NCBI GenBank assembly: GCA_030180135.1
Contig: CM058229.1
Span: 45,907,522-45,971,521, forward strand
Source of the DNA: Orychophragmus violaceus
Taxonomy: Eukaryota; Streptophyta; Magnoliopsida; Brassicales; Brassicaceae
Direction of reading: 5' to 3'
DNA: 64,000 nucleotides
Shown here: one piece after another, positions 9,842-20,559 of the stretch
Layout of the letters: each line of letters begins with the position of its first letter
Numbering within the stretch: the first letter of the stretch is position 1
The notes under the pieces: model-generated
Databases searched by the model: none
Seen by the model: only the letters and a program-made list of their open reading frames with translations
Told to the model about the DNA's origin: nothing
Program-made: the position numbers and the translations under genes

Positions 9842-10690
9842 TTGATTTTTGAGAGAAATCTCTTTGTTCTTCTTAAACATTTCGAAGTTTGGTGTGTAAT
9901 ATCATTATTTCACCCTTTTCTGGTCGTGTGCGTTATATCAAGCAGAAGCAGAGTTTGGGCCATCTTAGAGAACATGTCTACAACTACAAAGATGGAATCT
10001 TTGTTGTTGATCATGAGCAGTCCTAAAATAAAATACATAGAGAAATCCACTCATGGTGTGTTAGGGATAGACAATTTCAGATATAAACCATATGGATGTA
10101 ACATAGATTTGGTCTTTAGGCATGTGATGCATTTGGAAAAAATTCTCCCCATCTCTCTTTATGTGTGGCCATAATAAGTGTTCCTTCAGCACACTAAGAG
10201 TTTTGGTTTTGTCAAAATGTCCCATTAATCCTCCTCTGTGAGGTTCTCTGATTAGTAACATGTTTATGGACCCTTGAGGAATTCATAGCTCCTTTTCCTT
10301 GAAAAGGAATCCATCATGCTGGTAAAACATCTCAAAAGCACCCTTTATTGTTTCCTTATAAATCTCTTTAAAGTCAGCATCTTCCTCATACATGCTCTTG
10401 ATATATTCAAATCCTATGACCTTGGCTTCCATTGTGAATATGAGAACGTACCTACTTGATACATAACCAGCTACGATATTCTCCTTGTATTTCTTACTTG
10501 ATCAAATAGAGGAATGTTTCCAAGAAATCTAGCCATCTTGTGTGTCTCTTATTTTAGTTTATTTGGCCTCTTAGATTTTTGAGAGTCTCATGGTCGGTGT
10601 GGATCACAAACTTCTTTTAGAGCGAATAGTGTTGCCATATTTTAAGCAACATCACCAAAAAATAAAATTCTTTTTCATAGGTTGGGTAGT
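9842..10690 (-). pseudogene. Chromovirus-like gypsy pol remnant: RNase H end and integrase start
   Basis: On the minus strand the upper part (about 10690-10550) reads as RNase H: YEKEFYFLV, then KKFVIHTDHETLKNLRG. The lower part (10261-10061) is the integrase zinc-binding region with HRGGLMGHFDKTKTLSVLKE and LWPHIKRD. These are standard in plant chromoviruses. Many stops and frame changes separate the blocks. The segment joins functionally to 12494-12880 across the 1.8-kb insertion at 10691-12493. Confidence 0.75.
10686..10690. other. Target site duplication GTAGT, left copy
   Basis: GTAGT here and at 12494-12498 flank the 1.8-kb insertion. Across the two copies the RNase H block of the surrounding gypsy remnant becomes continuous (N-Y on the right, then P-T-Y-E-K-E-F on the left), which supports a true insertion. 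Confidence 0.6.
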
Positions 10691-12493
10691 TAATGGTAGA
10701 TTTTCTGGTTCTAGCAATATAAATCACATTAAAACACTATAAGCTAGTCCTTATAGCATAATGAGTTTTATCAATCCAATTGGTTAAGTTTAGAAACAAA
10801 AGGAATACATACAACTAATTGAGATAAGCCAAATAAGTAAAAGGGGTGGAATTCTATCGACCTAGTGAGAATTGAAACAAGAAACAAGAAGTATTAAGGC
10901 AAGAACAATTTCGAGATTTAAAATGAAGACAAGGAACAAACACTGAACAAGATAAGACAAAGATTAAAAGAGGTCTAGGATGAGTTCAAAATACTAGAGC
11001 TAGCTAGAGATATTCATGAGTGCTAATCAACAATCATACATGAAATTGATGGCTTAATGAATCTTAAACTAGTAATCACATTTCCATGTTCAAAGCCTTA
11101 TGCTAATCATTCAACAATCCATTTCCAAATTTCAAATCACAAGATAGCATGCTTTTAAACTCAACCAAACACCATCAATTAAGCTTAATCCTTTAGTCAA
11201 GAAAACGAATTTAGAATAATCAGATTCCTAGGTATTAATATCTTTGATGAATTTCTAATTAAGAAAAAATTCCCATTTGTGATTATGAAACTATCAGGCA
11301 ATCATTTCAAGCTCTTATAACCATAATACACCTTAGACATAAATTCTCATTGGCTAAGCATGCAAAATATCTAATTAGGCTCTTTCAAGCATTTCAACGA
11401 ACACCTTCTGTGCAATAAAAGCCTATGATCTAAATAAACAATTCCTTGTAAATTTAGCATAAAGATAAACCTAATAGAGAAGGATTAATATATATTAAGC
11501 AATAAGAACCTCAAATCATCCCTAATCTAAGCTTAATTTACCTCATCCTTTAGATCCAAGAAGAAAACTCATGAATCACCATTTCCCCAACTAAACCCAT
11601 AAGGATAAAGTAAGAAATCATGATTAGGAAGATAAAAACAAGATTATATTAAGAAAATAGGAAGAAGTACTTGATTAAAGCATAAAAAAATGTTTACAAA
11701 GTTTTAGATCTGAAAAATGACAAAGATAAACTTAGCAAAAGAGAAGGTGACCAAAATTTGGTCACCAAACACATTTATAGGCACAAGGGCCAAAACTGTC
11801 TTTTGGCTCGAAAAGGAGGTGGCCGCGGCCGACCTAGCCCGATATCACCAAACCGAGGGCACGCCAGCGGTCTGTTCAGTCTGATACATCCCATCCGAGA
11901 GAGCTGTTCTGATATTGCTTGGTCGTTGCACGAGTTGCAGGTTGTCCTCGGCCGATGTAATCAAACCAATGTGATGATATCGGGTTAGTCTTTCCGTTGT
12001 AGCTGGACCGATGGATCTTTGAGTGATGGAAGCATCAGGCACGCATGAAGAATGAAGCAGACTGCTCTCCTGGATGCCCCATGGTCGATGCCGAAGTTGC
12101 GGCCTGTTATGTTCAATGGGACCAATCCTATATTCTATCCGGTGAAGCGTGGTTCTGGTTTGAGATTCTCACCGCGGGACGCCTGAGTGATGATTGAGTG
12201 GAGGAGCTGTCGCATGCTGTTTTGGCCGATGGCTCAGGCCGAGGGCACAAAACCTACTTCTTCATTTCTTTTATCCTTTTTGCTATCCTAACTTATCCAA
12301 ATCTCCTTAGCAACTCCAAACACCTAGAAAAGACTTGAACATGCTCCAAAATGTACCCAAATGCACAAAGCTCTAATCTAGACACACTAATTACTAAATG
12401 AATGGTTTTCTAAAGATAATTCTAAAAATGAATGCAAAGACACAAAACTATGCAAATGAGGTTGCTAAAAGATGCTAAAATATGAACTCATTA
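10691..12493. mobile_element. 1.8-kb insertion, probable solo LTR (Athila-like size)
   Basis: The insert begins TAATGGTAG and ends CTCATTA, so its outer five bases are inverted repeats (TAATG/CATTA). It is flanked by GTAGT duplications and interrupts an RNase H frame. There is no ORF of note; the sequence is AT-rich with a GC-rich patch at 11810-12245. A length of about 1.8 kb, no coding content and a 5-bp duplication fit a solo LTR; Athila-type LTRs are this long. Just inside the ends are TG (10694) and CA (12490), but the bases between them and the duplications are not explained by a standard LTR. Confidence 0.5.
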
Positions 12494-12880
12494 GTAGTTG
12501 AGTGAAGTTCCACTTAGTTTATCACTGAAGTAGGTCACTGGTCTCCATTATTGAGTTAGAATTGCTCATATAAGTGTACCTCAAGCACCACATTCAATCT
12601 CTAAATTTTTATCAAAGTTTGGAAGTACTAACACTGATGCGTATGTATCATGTGGACATTAGCTCTGGACTTAGCTTTCCAATTCTTTACCCTCATCGGG
12701 ATTGACTATATTTGTTGGTTGGTTTAGTAAAGGTTCTTCAGGTACTACATCAATTTGATGTTCAATTCTTGGTAAAAATTCAACTGGTATGTCTTATGGG
12801 AACACATCCTTGAACCTCTCTAGGAGCTCAAGTATCTCAGGTGGTAGCTTATTCTCTTTTGGTCCTGCAAAAAAAAACCT
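12494..12880 (-). pseudogene. Chromovirus-like gypsy remnant: start of RT and start of RNase H, RT deleted between
   Basis: Near 12850-12640 the minus strand carries LERFKDVFP and IEHQIDVVP, the block just before a chromovirus RT. Right below it (12570-12500) is RPVTYFSDKLSG, the beginning of RNase H. About 500 bp of RT expected between them is missing. The remnant continues at 10690 beyond the insertion. Confidence 0.7.
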
Positions 12881-13149
12881 TTCTTGAAGAGAATGAGTGG
12901 CACATGTTTTTATGATCAAGTTATTTCATGATGCGAATAGGGAAAACATATAAGTTTGCTTAGCTTACCTTACTTCATTTGTCCATGGCTTTCTACATTT
13001 CATAGACTTTTTGTGGTTTTTACAATTGTTGTGGGTAAAGCTGTAGAAGTTTGCTGCGTCCATTGTGTAAAGTATTTTGTAGCTCGTTAACAAGCTGCTC
13101 CTCAGGTTCAAGCTGTCTTTTCCTTGATGGATCTATGATCATGTCAGAG
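12881..13149. other. No recognisable feature
   Basis: Sequence between two oppositely oriented gypsy remnants. A minus-strand stretch at about 13130-13040 reads as a charged Gln/Glu-rich peptide, but it is short and unassigned. Confidence 0.3.
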
Positions 13150-13437
13150 GTCCAAAAAAACATTGTATCAGACCAAGATACCAAATTCTTAAGCAATTTT
13201 TGGAAGATACTTTGGAGGAAGTTAGAAACTAATATGTTCTTCTCCACCACTTGTCATCCACGAACATATCACACACTTTCAAACTCTTGAGAGCCACAAT
13301 TTGTAAGAACTCGATAACATGGTTATTTTATTTACCATACATTGAGTTAGATTGTAATCATTCCAAGCATTTTGCTACTAACCAATCTACAGTTGAAGTT
13401 GTGTATGGCTTTAATTATCTGACTCCCTTAGACTTTA
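13150..13437 (+). pseudogene. Chromovirus-like integrase core remnant, opposite orientation
   Basis: The plus strand reads VSDQDTKFLSNFWKILW, then FFSTTCHPRT and, after a frame change, VVYGFNYLTPLDF. These are consecutive blocks of a plant gypsy integrase core: second catalytic Asp, then HPQTDGQ-type region (here truncated to HPRT), then the YGFNP-L-P-LDLLP end. It lies head-to-head with the minus-strand remnant at 9842-12880 and stops where copia sequence begins near 13437. Confidence 0.75.
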
Positions 13438-13832
13438 TGCATAAGGAATATTCTAGATACGTAATATTTCCCTAATGATGGAGCGTGGAGATTATAAATG
13501 TCCAGCTTGGATTGAATATATTGAAATTGGTCACGACCAAGGGCCTTAGTCAATATATTAGCAGGTTGTTGATGTGTAGAAACATAAGAAGTAGAAATCA
13601 TGCCGGCATGTATCTCATCACAAATGAAATGACATTCACTCTCGATATGTTTTGTGCGCTCATGGAATATTGGATTTGCAGCGAAGTAAAGCGCAGCTTG
13701 TCTGTCACTTTGTAGACACATATGATAAGAGTGATCACCGCCAATAAATGATAAAACTTCTTTGATCCAAAGTAACTCCTTACAAGTTATTGCCATAGAG
13801 TGATATTCTGCCTCAGCAGATGACACAGACAC
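13438..13832 (-). pseudogene. RNase H of copia A
   Basis: Open for 134 codons. It begins with SVSSAEAEYHSMA (catalytic Glu block), followed by LLWIKEVL, QSDRQAALYFAANP (catalytic Asp), ERTKHIESECHFI and the end block QPANILTKALG, all in the order expected for copia RNase H. It is the best-preserved part of copia A. Confidence 0.85.
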
Positions 13833-13853
13833 ACAAGGTATCTTCTTCGTCTT

Positions 13854-15056
13854 CTAGGAGATGGGAGAATCACCAAAAAGAACCATGTAACCGGTGAGAG
13901 AATGACGAGTGATCGGACAAGTATTGAAGTATGAATCATAGTAGTAATTAATCTGAAGATGGGAAGTAGATGAGAGAACAATTCCCTGTCCAGGAGAAGA
14001 CTTGAGATAACGAACGAGTCTCAAAGCCGATTCCCAATGATCGACTAAAGGCGTCTGCATAAAATGAGTCAGAATATTCACTGCACAGCTTATTTCTTGC
14101 TTCGTATGAGTAATGTAGACAAGTCTTCCAATAAAATGGCGATAGCGAACAGGAGTCGGATATGGTGCACTCGATGAGAGAAGCGTGTGATTTGCTCAAG
14201 AGGCGTGTCACATGGGTGAGAACGAGACAGACCACATTCTTCAGTGATATCAAGGCAGTATTTCCGTTTAGAAAGGAAGATACCGTCAGGACCACGAGAC
14301 ACTTTGAGACCGAGAAAGTACTTGAGTAAACCCAAATCTTTCATTTTGAAACACCAGCTGCGATAAGATTTGAACGAGCTGATGACACAAAGTCATTTCC
14401 ACAAACAAATAAGTCATCTGTGTACACCAAAACATGCAACACTGTCGACCCACGTTGATAAAATAATAGTGAATTATATTTATGAGACTTGGTGAAACCG
14501 TAAGCAAGCAGTGTCGTAGGACGTTTTGAGAACCAGCAGTGTGGAGATTATCGAAGACCGTAGATGGATTTCGTGAGTTTGCAGACAAGGTTCGGGTCAC
14601 CATTATGAAATCCAGGAGGTGGTGTTATATAGATCAATTCATCTAAATCACCATGTAAGAAGGCGTTATGCACATCCATTTAGTGAAGTTTCCAGTTCTT
14701 AACAGTGAGAAGAAGTCTGACAGTATCCATCTTAGCCACAAGTTAAAAATTTCGTTAAAATCAACTCTTTCTTTCTGATGATTGCCAAGCGCAATGGGGC
14801 AAGCTTTGTGTCATTCAAGTATTCCATCAGAGTTAAATTTGAGATGATAGACCCATTTTGACCCAAGGGTATTTACAACAGGTGGTAATGTTTCAAGAGT
14901 CCAAGTCTCATTAAATTCTAATGCATAGATTTCAGCTCTCATAGCCATGCGCCATTCTGCGATCCGAAAAGCCTTCTTATACGAGATAGGCTCGTCGAAG
15001 AGAATAATATTAGCAAGAAATTTCTGATGACCCGGGCTGAATCGATCAGGGGACAC
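13854..15056 (-). pseudogene. Reverse transcriptase of copia A
   Basis: The minus strand begins with a typical RT start near 15000-14820 (EWRMAMRAEIYALEFNETW, then SKWVYHLKFNSDG). The centre is broken (14760-14345), with LVYTDDL-type coding near 14430-14400 in a shifted frame. The last third is clear: MKDLGLLKYFLGLKV (14344 downward), CDTPLEQ, HWESALRLVRYLK and LTGYMVLFGDSPIS. Multiple frames are used. Confidence 0.8.
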
Positions 15057-15618
15057 AAAGATAGTGAGAGGATAGGCGCACTTACCTGAAGATGATGAAG
15101 AGTCGAAAGGTGAGAGAGATACATGATCATTATCGAGTCGAGTGAGATAAGTAACATACGTCTCAAGACGAACAGAGGTGCGTTTTGATCAACGTCCACG
15201 ACCATTTAGTTTAATGTCGTTGTCATGAGTCTGGGTTGTAGTATCCGGAGGAGCAGATGGAGTTGTAGGAGCAACCGTATTTTCATATTCATGGGAAGAC
15301 GATGAAACATCGTCGGTTTGATCAAGTGGAAAACTCCCCTTGTTTTGCAGCGGAGAAATAGAGATATCAATAAAATCGTCATAACCAAGTAAAAATAACG
15401 GAGGTTGTGGAGGAGTAGATTAGACAGCCACATGCGATGTAAAAGAAAATTTTGTTTCCTTAAACACCACGTCACGCAATACAAAAAACTGTCTTTTTCA
15501 ATATCATATACTCGCCAAGGTTTTTGGTTTTGAGGATAACCAACAAAAATACAGCTACGACTATGTTTCTAGAACTTTTCATGGCGAGAGGTGTGGTGTC
15601 AAGCAAAGCATAAGAACC
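15057..15618 (-). pseudogene. Integrase C-terminus and linker of copia A
   Basis: This is the low-conservation stretch between the copia integrase core and RT, Ser/Pro/His-rich in its least interrupted frame. Near 15560-15500 a block reading as V-F-V-G-Y-P-Q-N-Q-K-P (integrase end) is visible. No intact frame. Confidence 0.55.
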
Positions 15619-16119
15619 CTAACACACAAAGATGGGTAGAAGATGTAGGAGTAAAGTATAACACTTCATATGGAGTATGAGCATCAAGCAGCAGAGTAGG
15701 TGTGCGGTTGATAAGGTAAGATGCAGTGAGAATACTCTCTCCCAGAACATGATCGGAAGATTATCTTGAAACAATATAGAACGTGTCATATTGAGAATGT
15801 GACGATGCTTGCGCTCAACATGGCTGTTTTGTTGTGGCATGTGAAGACAAGAAGTTTGATGACTGATCCCATTTTCACTGAAAAACTGTCTCAAGACGAG
15901 GAACTAACTACTGTTATCTCTCCGTAGTATTTTAACTTCTTTGTTGAATTGACGAGTGACCATAGCTACAAACTTCTTAAGGACGTTTGCGACTTCGCTT
16001 TTGGCTTGTAAGAGAAATGTCCAAACAACGCGTGAATGGTCGTCAACAATAATTTTAAAGTAATGAGCATCATAAGAGGAAGCCGTTTTGCATGCCCCCC
16101 AGACGTCAGATTGAATCAA
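15619..16119 (-). pseudogene. Integrase core of copia A
   Basis: Blocks seen are IQSDVWGACKTAS (first catalytic Asp, about 16115), YFKIIVDDHSRVVWTFLL, LRRDNSS (second Asp, with Ser where Gly or Glu follows normally), then HQTSCLHMPQQNSHVERKHRH containing the catalytic Glu. A stop separates the second Asp block from the Glu block near 15900. Confidence 0.82.
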
Positions 16120-16189
16120 AGAAAAACATCTTCATCTTTATTATGACTTACAGAAAACAGCTCGTGTTTATTTATCTTGAACGCAAACA

Positions 16190-16648
16190 TCACAAAAAAT
16201 CCTCAAATGTAGTACATCGATTATAAAAATCCTCTAATGTAGATAGAAAAGGAGATAACACTCTCTTAGACGGATCTCTCAAACGCTGATGCCATACAGC
16301 CGTGCTAGAAGATAACGCGACATGATTTTCACTTGCAAAGACTGATCCTCGAAAATGATACACCCCGTCTTTCTCTTCACCTCCTCCAGTCACCATCTTT
16401 GAAGTATGCTCTTGTATCACACAAATCTTGTCAGTAAATATACCAAGACATGACATCTCATGTAGAAGGCGATCCAATGAAATCAAAGTACAAGAGAGAT
16501 AAAGAAAAAACAAAACACGAGTAAGTGTAATGTTATCGCCTAGAAGCATAGTTCCCTCTTTGGTTGGAAAAGAGTGTTTGCCATTTGGAAGTATGATAAT
16601 AGGAGAGATATCATAAGTATTAGTAAGAAGATCCGCATATCCAGTCAT
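16190..16648 (-). pseudogene. Protease end and gag-pre-integrase domain of copia A
   Basis: The stretch holds ADLLTNTYDISPIILPNGK-type post-protease sequence and VWHQRLRDPSKRVL, a version of the W-H-x-R-L-G-H block that precedes copia integrase; the expected Gly-His is damaged. It ends before the Cys-rich part of the zinc-binding motif. Confidence 0.72.
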
Positions 16649-16699
16649 ATGATGAGATGCACCAAAGTCAAGTAAGAAATCAACACTGTTTTTCTTACC

Positions 16700-17302
16700 C
16701 AGAGAGTTTCTCGTTGGAAGCCGTATCTTATTTCAAAATATTGACGATTATCATGTTTCCTTGCTTACTCCATGCATATGCGATGATTCTGAATTCAAGG
16801 CAATTTGAGCATTGTTAGCTTGACTGGAAAAATGACCTCTACCTCTGCCACAAGAGGATCCTTTGCCTCGTCCTCAATAAGACTGTGCATGTACCACTTC
16901 TGGAATTTTCCGTACTTCTCCATCCACTATTCAGGTAAGCCATGCTTTTCAAAGAAACTATCCACGTTATGATTATTGTGCCCACAGTGAGTACATGGCT
17001 TAGTAATTGATCGAGAAGAAACATATTTGATTGCATGAACAATGGCTTTAACTGCAAAACCAACAACTATTGCACGATCTTTCTTGCTACCAGACACTGT
17101 TTGATGTCTTTATTCAGCCACAATATCTGACTATACATGATCTAAGGTGATGTCAGTATCACGATTTAAGCGAATTAAGATGTTAGTACAAGTAGTACCA
17201 AACAAAACAGTCTTAAGTCCCATGAGAAACTGATGAATTCTCTATGGTCTCTTCTCGTCGTTGTCTTAATTCATTCTGGACAAGTTGAGTTAAAACAAAA
17301 CC
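16700..17302 (-). pseudogene. Gag with zinc knuckle of copia A, interrupted by gypsy C
   Basis: On the minus strand a knuckle CTHCGHNNHNVDSF lies near 16990-16950. The pattern is C-x2-C-x4-H-x4-C with the final Cys replaced by Phe; the following HGLPEWW-type sequence is usual for copia gag. Upstream gag (17240-17060) is broken by stops. The reading stops at 17302, where the terminus of the gypsy C LTR begins. Confidence 0.72.
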
Positions 17303-18983
17303 TGAAACGCCTTATCTTGGATTCTAAGTCCGGTTCGGCAATCAGTTCAGTTTGTAGGTCTAAATTCCATACTTAGTTATTTTCATGCTTATTCTGTGAA
17401 TCATCATTCTAGAGTTAATATGCGGAAATGGTTAAGCGTCATTATCCAGACATAAAAGAAGTACTGGATCTTTATCGAAATATCTTTAGGATCCGAGAAC
17501 ATGTGTAGGTTTTCCCGTAGGCTTTACATAGTCTAAATCGATCCTAGCACTACCCAGTCTTCACACCACCCATCTTAACTAGGCCGCCAATCCATTGCTT
17601 AGGAACAATCCTTACGTCGATCACTATCCTTTCCTGAAATGCCAAAGAGGCGTAAGAAATTTGAAAATTACTTAGTGAATGCATACCCCAACGTCTTATA
17701 TTCATGAATGAAAGATATGCAGATCATGCAACATAAATAGGATAAAACACATAGGATTGTCTGATAAAATCCGGATTAAGGCCATCGTTTTCAGACAAGT
17801 CGAGGTTAGCAGAATCAACTCATTCCCCAAGCCACTCGTTCTTCTACGAGCTTTGATCCAAGAGTTTGACATTCAATCTAAGTTAAGCATGATAATGAAT
17901 AATCAGACTCTAGGAATAAACAGTCTAATTGGAATCACCCAACTAACCCGATTCTATCCTAGCCAGCGAGCCAGACTCGCATTCGAACATAAAGTCCCGG
18001 TTCGCACTCACCATTGCTTGGAGGTTTGGTGATAACCAACCGCTGACATTAGGGACGTTCCGCGTCGATCCGACTATTACCTCGATCAAGGCTCGCATTT
18101 CGAATAGCCTGCTCTCGACCATTTCCGTTAAATCATTCTTTCCTTCGGTGTGTTCTCATAATTGATAATTTTCTGGGAATTTTTCCTTTGTGTCTATGAT
18201 TTCCAAATTTGGACCGTCCTCTGGGATTTACCAGGCGGTAGGTCAATTCTCTGCGAACATAAATAATTTTCCTTCGACCAATCAAATTCCAGCTGAACCA
18301 TTGCAATTTTTCATTCACACCGGTTCGGGCGTAATTGCCCAACCGTTCAGCAAATTTGTCACACAGTCCGTCTAGCTGTCTTCACTGACAATCCAGCTGA
18401 CTATACTTCTCACCACACTTCCTTGTACTAAGATGAGCTACTTGATTTCCCATCGAGCTGATCCAGCTGGTTTAACTCGATTATTCAATTGGTTCAAGCT
18501 GATTATCTCGGCAACTTAGCCTTTCTCTGTTGATTTTATATAAGTCTCTCACTTGAGATTAATCGGATGGATCGATCCCTCGATTCCACCACAAACTTGT
18601 ACATCTGGATTCCCTTTCCAGCCGAATTATTCCCTTGATCCGATCTTAATCCTTCCTTTGATCCTTCTGACCCTTGTTAGACTCGGTCTAACCAATTTTG
18701 GGGGAGTATACCAGCCCACGGTCCATCCGTAGTCAAGTTCCTAGGCTACCCGGCCACTCAAGGATACCCGCCCCTTTATATAGCCAAAATGCCATTTTTT
18801 GACTTGGCACCAACATACATTAATATGTCTAAAAATCACTATTATTTTCTGAATTAATTAAATTAATTAAGAAAATAGTGTTTTTCACCATGAACGAGTT
18901 TCTAAGCTTCTTCTTTATGATTTTTTCCTCCAACTTAGTCATGGGGCATCCCAATGATCCTATTGAGGATCAGAGATGTTACA
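17303..18983 (-). repeat. 3' LTR of gypsy element C (1681 bp)
   Basis: In element orientation the LTR begins TGTAACATCTC (18983 downward) and ends GGCGTTTCA at 17303. It directly follows the polypurine tract at 18984-18997. The start TGTAACATC and end GTTTCA match the LTR of the nested relative D (22245-23865), and its length is similar, but the interiors differ a good deal. A TATATAAA box is at 18535-18542 on the minus strand. Confidence 0.75.
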
Positions 18984-20499
18984 AGTCTCCCTCCCCCTTG
19001 AAATGGATTCGTCCTTGAATCCAAGTCAAGTTCTCATGTCATTCTCTTGAACCACTTAGGAAATTCAGCTTTCACTCGATCCTCTATTTCCCAAGTAGCT
19101 TCCACAGTCCCATTACAATCCCAAAGGATTTTGACCATCCAAATCACCTTCCTCATGGTACTCTTTTCCATTCGGTCCATGATCCGAACTAGAATAGCTT
19201 CAAAGGTCAAGTTTTACCTTAATTCTGTCGACAGTTCTGGAATGACGACATCCTGATCTGAAAGGCATTTTCGAAGTTTGGACGCGTGAAATACATTATG
19301 GATAATTGGGCCATCTTTGGGGTAAGTCCAACTTGTATGCAACTGCCCTCACCCGTTTTAGAATCTTAAACGGTCCAAAGTACCTTGGATCTAGTTTCCC
19401 ATTCCTTGTCGCTCACTCTTCCCTTGTAAGTAATCATCTTTAAGTAGACCCAATCATTCACTTCGATTGTCAAGCCCTTCCTTCGCTTATCCGTATAACT
19501 CTTATGTCGGTTCTGAGCTTCCTTCATTTTGATCTTCAAGAACTTAATCTTCTCTGAAGTCTCGTCCACTATCTCCGGTCCAAACACACTTCGCTCTCCC
19601 ACTTATATCCAACACAAAGGTGTTTGAAGTGGCCGACCATATAGCTCCTCATAAGACGACATTCCAATACTTGCATGGAAATTGTTGTTGTATGCAAACT
19701 CAGCCAAAGGAAGATGGTCTTCCCAAGATCCACCCCATCGAATACACATGTTTGCAGTATATCTTCTAGTATCTGGATTGTCCGTTCTGATTGTCCATCG
19801 TTCCTAGAGCGTCTTGGAAATCCTTCCAAAAATGAGCTGTGAATCTGGGATCTCGGTTTGACACTATACTAGCCGAGACACCATGTAATCGAACTATCTC
19901 ATTATTGTACCGCTTAGAAATTCTTTATGTCCCATCGGTCTTCTTGATAGCTGAAAAGCATGTTGTCTTTGCCAATATATCCACCACAACCCATATTGTA
20001 TCCCGCTTAGACTTGGTCGTTGGAAATCCACTCACAAAATCCTTTGTGATGTGATCCCGCTTGCACTATGGGATATGAAGATTATGTTGTAATCCAGTAG
20101 AACTTGGAGTTCTGCCTAAACTTGTTGACAAGTTGGACACTTTGCCACCCACTCAGCCACATCTCGCTTCATTCCGACCCAATGGTAGTACCTCTTCAGG
20201 TCCTGGTACATCTTATTCATACGTGGCTGGATTGCGAACTTGGATTGGTTTGCTTCCTCTTAAATCTCATCCTTAAGTTCTGAGAAATCTAGTACACAAA
20301 CTCTTCCATTCACCACAATGATGCCATTGTTAGATGTCTTGTACTCCGTCTTATCTTGTAGGGAGACCTTCTTTAAGTCATCATCTGAGTCTTGGACAAC
20401 ACATATCCGACTTATAAAGCCTGCTTGATCTGCTTCACCTAAGTTCAGTGGTTCGTGGTTGCTTGTTAACGCATTGAGATGAAAATCCCTGATCAGCCT
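18984..20499 (-). pseudogene. Integrase and RNase H end of gypsy C
   Basis: From 20499 downward the minus strand reads RLIRDFHLNALTSNHEPL, then NGIIVVNGRVCVLD, the region after RNase H. The zinc-binding region follows (about 20240-20130). The core is broken, with DGQSERTIQILEDILQTCV at about 19800-19740, and the C-terminal part reads KSYTDKRRKGLTIEVNDWVYLK. It ends at a polypurine tract (18984-18997). The matching but better kept copy is the plus-strand pol of D at 20560-22240. Confidence 0.8.
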
Positions 20500-20559
20500 C
20501 GTAACATCCACAAACCGGCCTAAGGGCCGTTTGGGCTGTCAATGGGACCATAAGGTCGA
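20500..20559 (+). repeat. 5' LTR stub of element D
   Basis: These 60 bases match 22245-22303 with only two differences (first T is C; one T/A change). The stub joins the pol frame at a GA shared by both sides, which suggests a deletion joined by microhomology. Confidence 0.85.

Larger units (their letters stand above)
13438..17302 (-). mobile_element. Decayed Ty1/copia retrotransposon A, no LTRs seen
   Basis: Minus-strand order is gag with zinc knuckle, gag-pre-integrase domain, integrase, RT and RNase H, the order that defines copia. It is cut at 17302 by the LTR of gypsy C and at about 13437 by gypsy remnant. Neither LTR nor a primer binding site is visible. Dozens of stops and frame changes show it is old. 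Confidence 0.85.
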
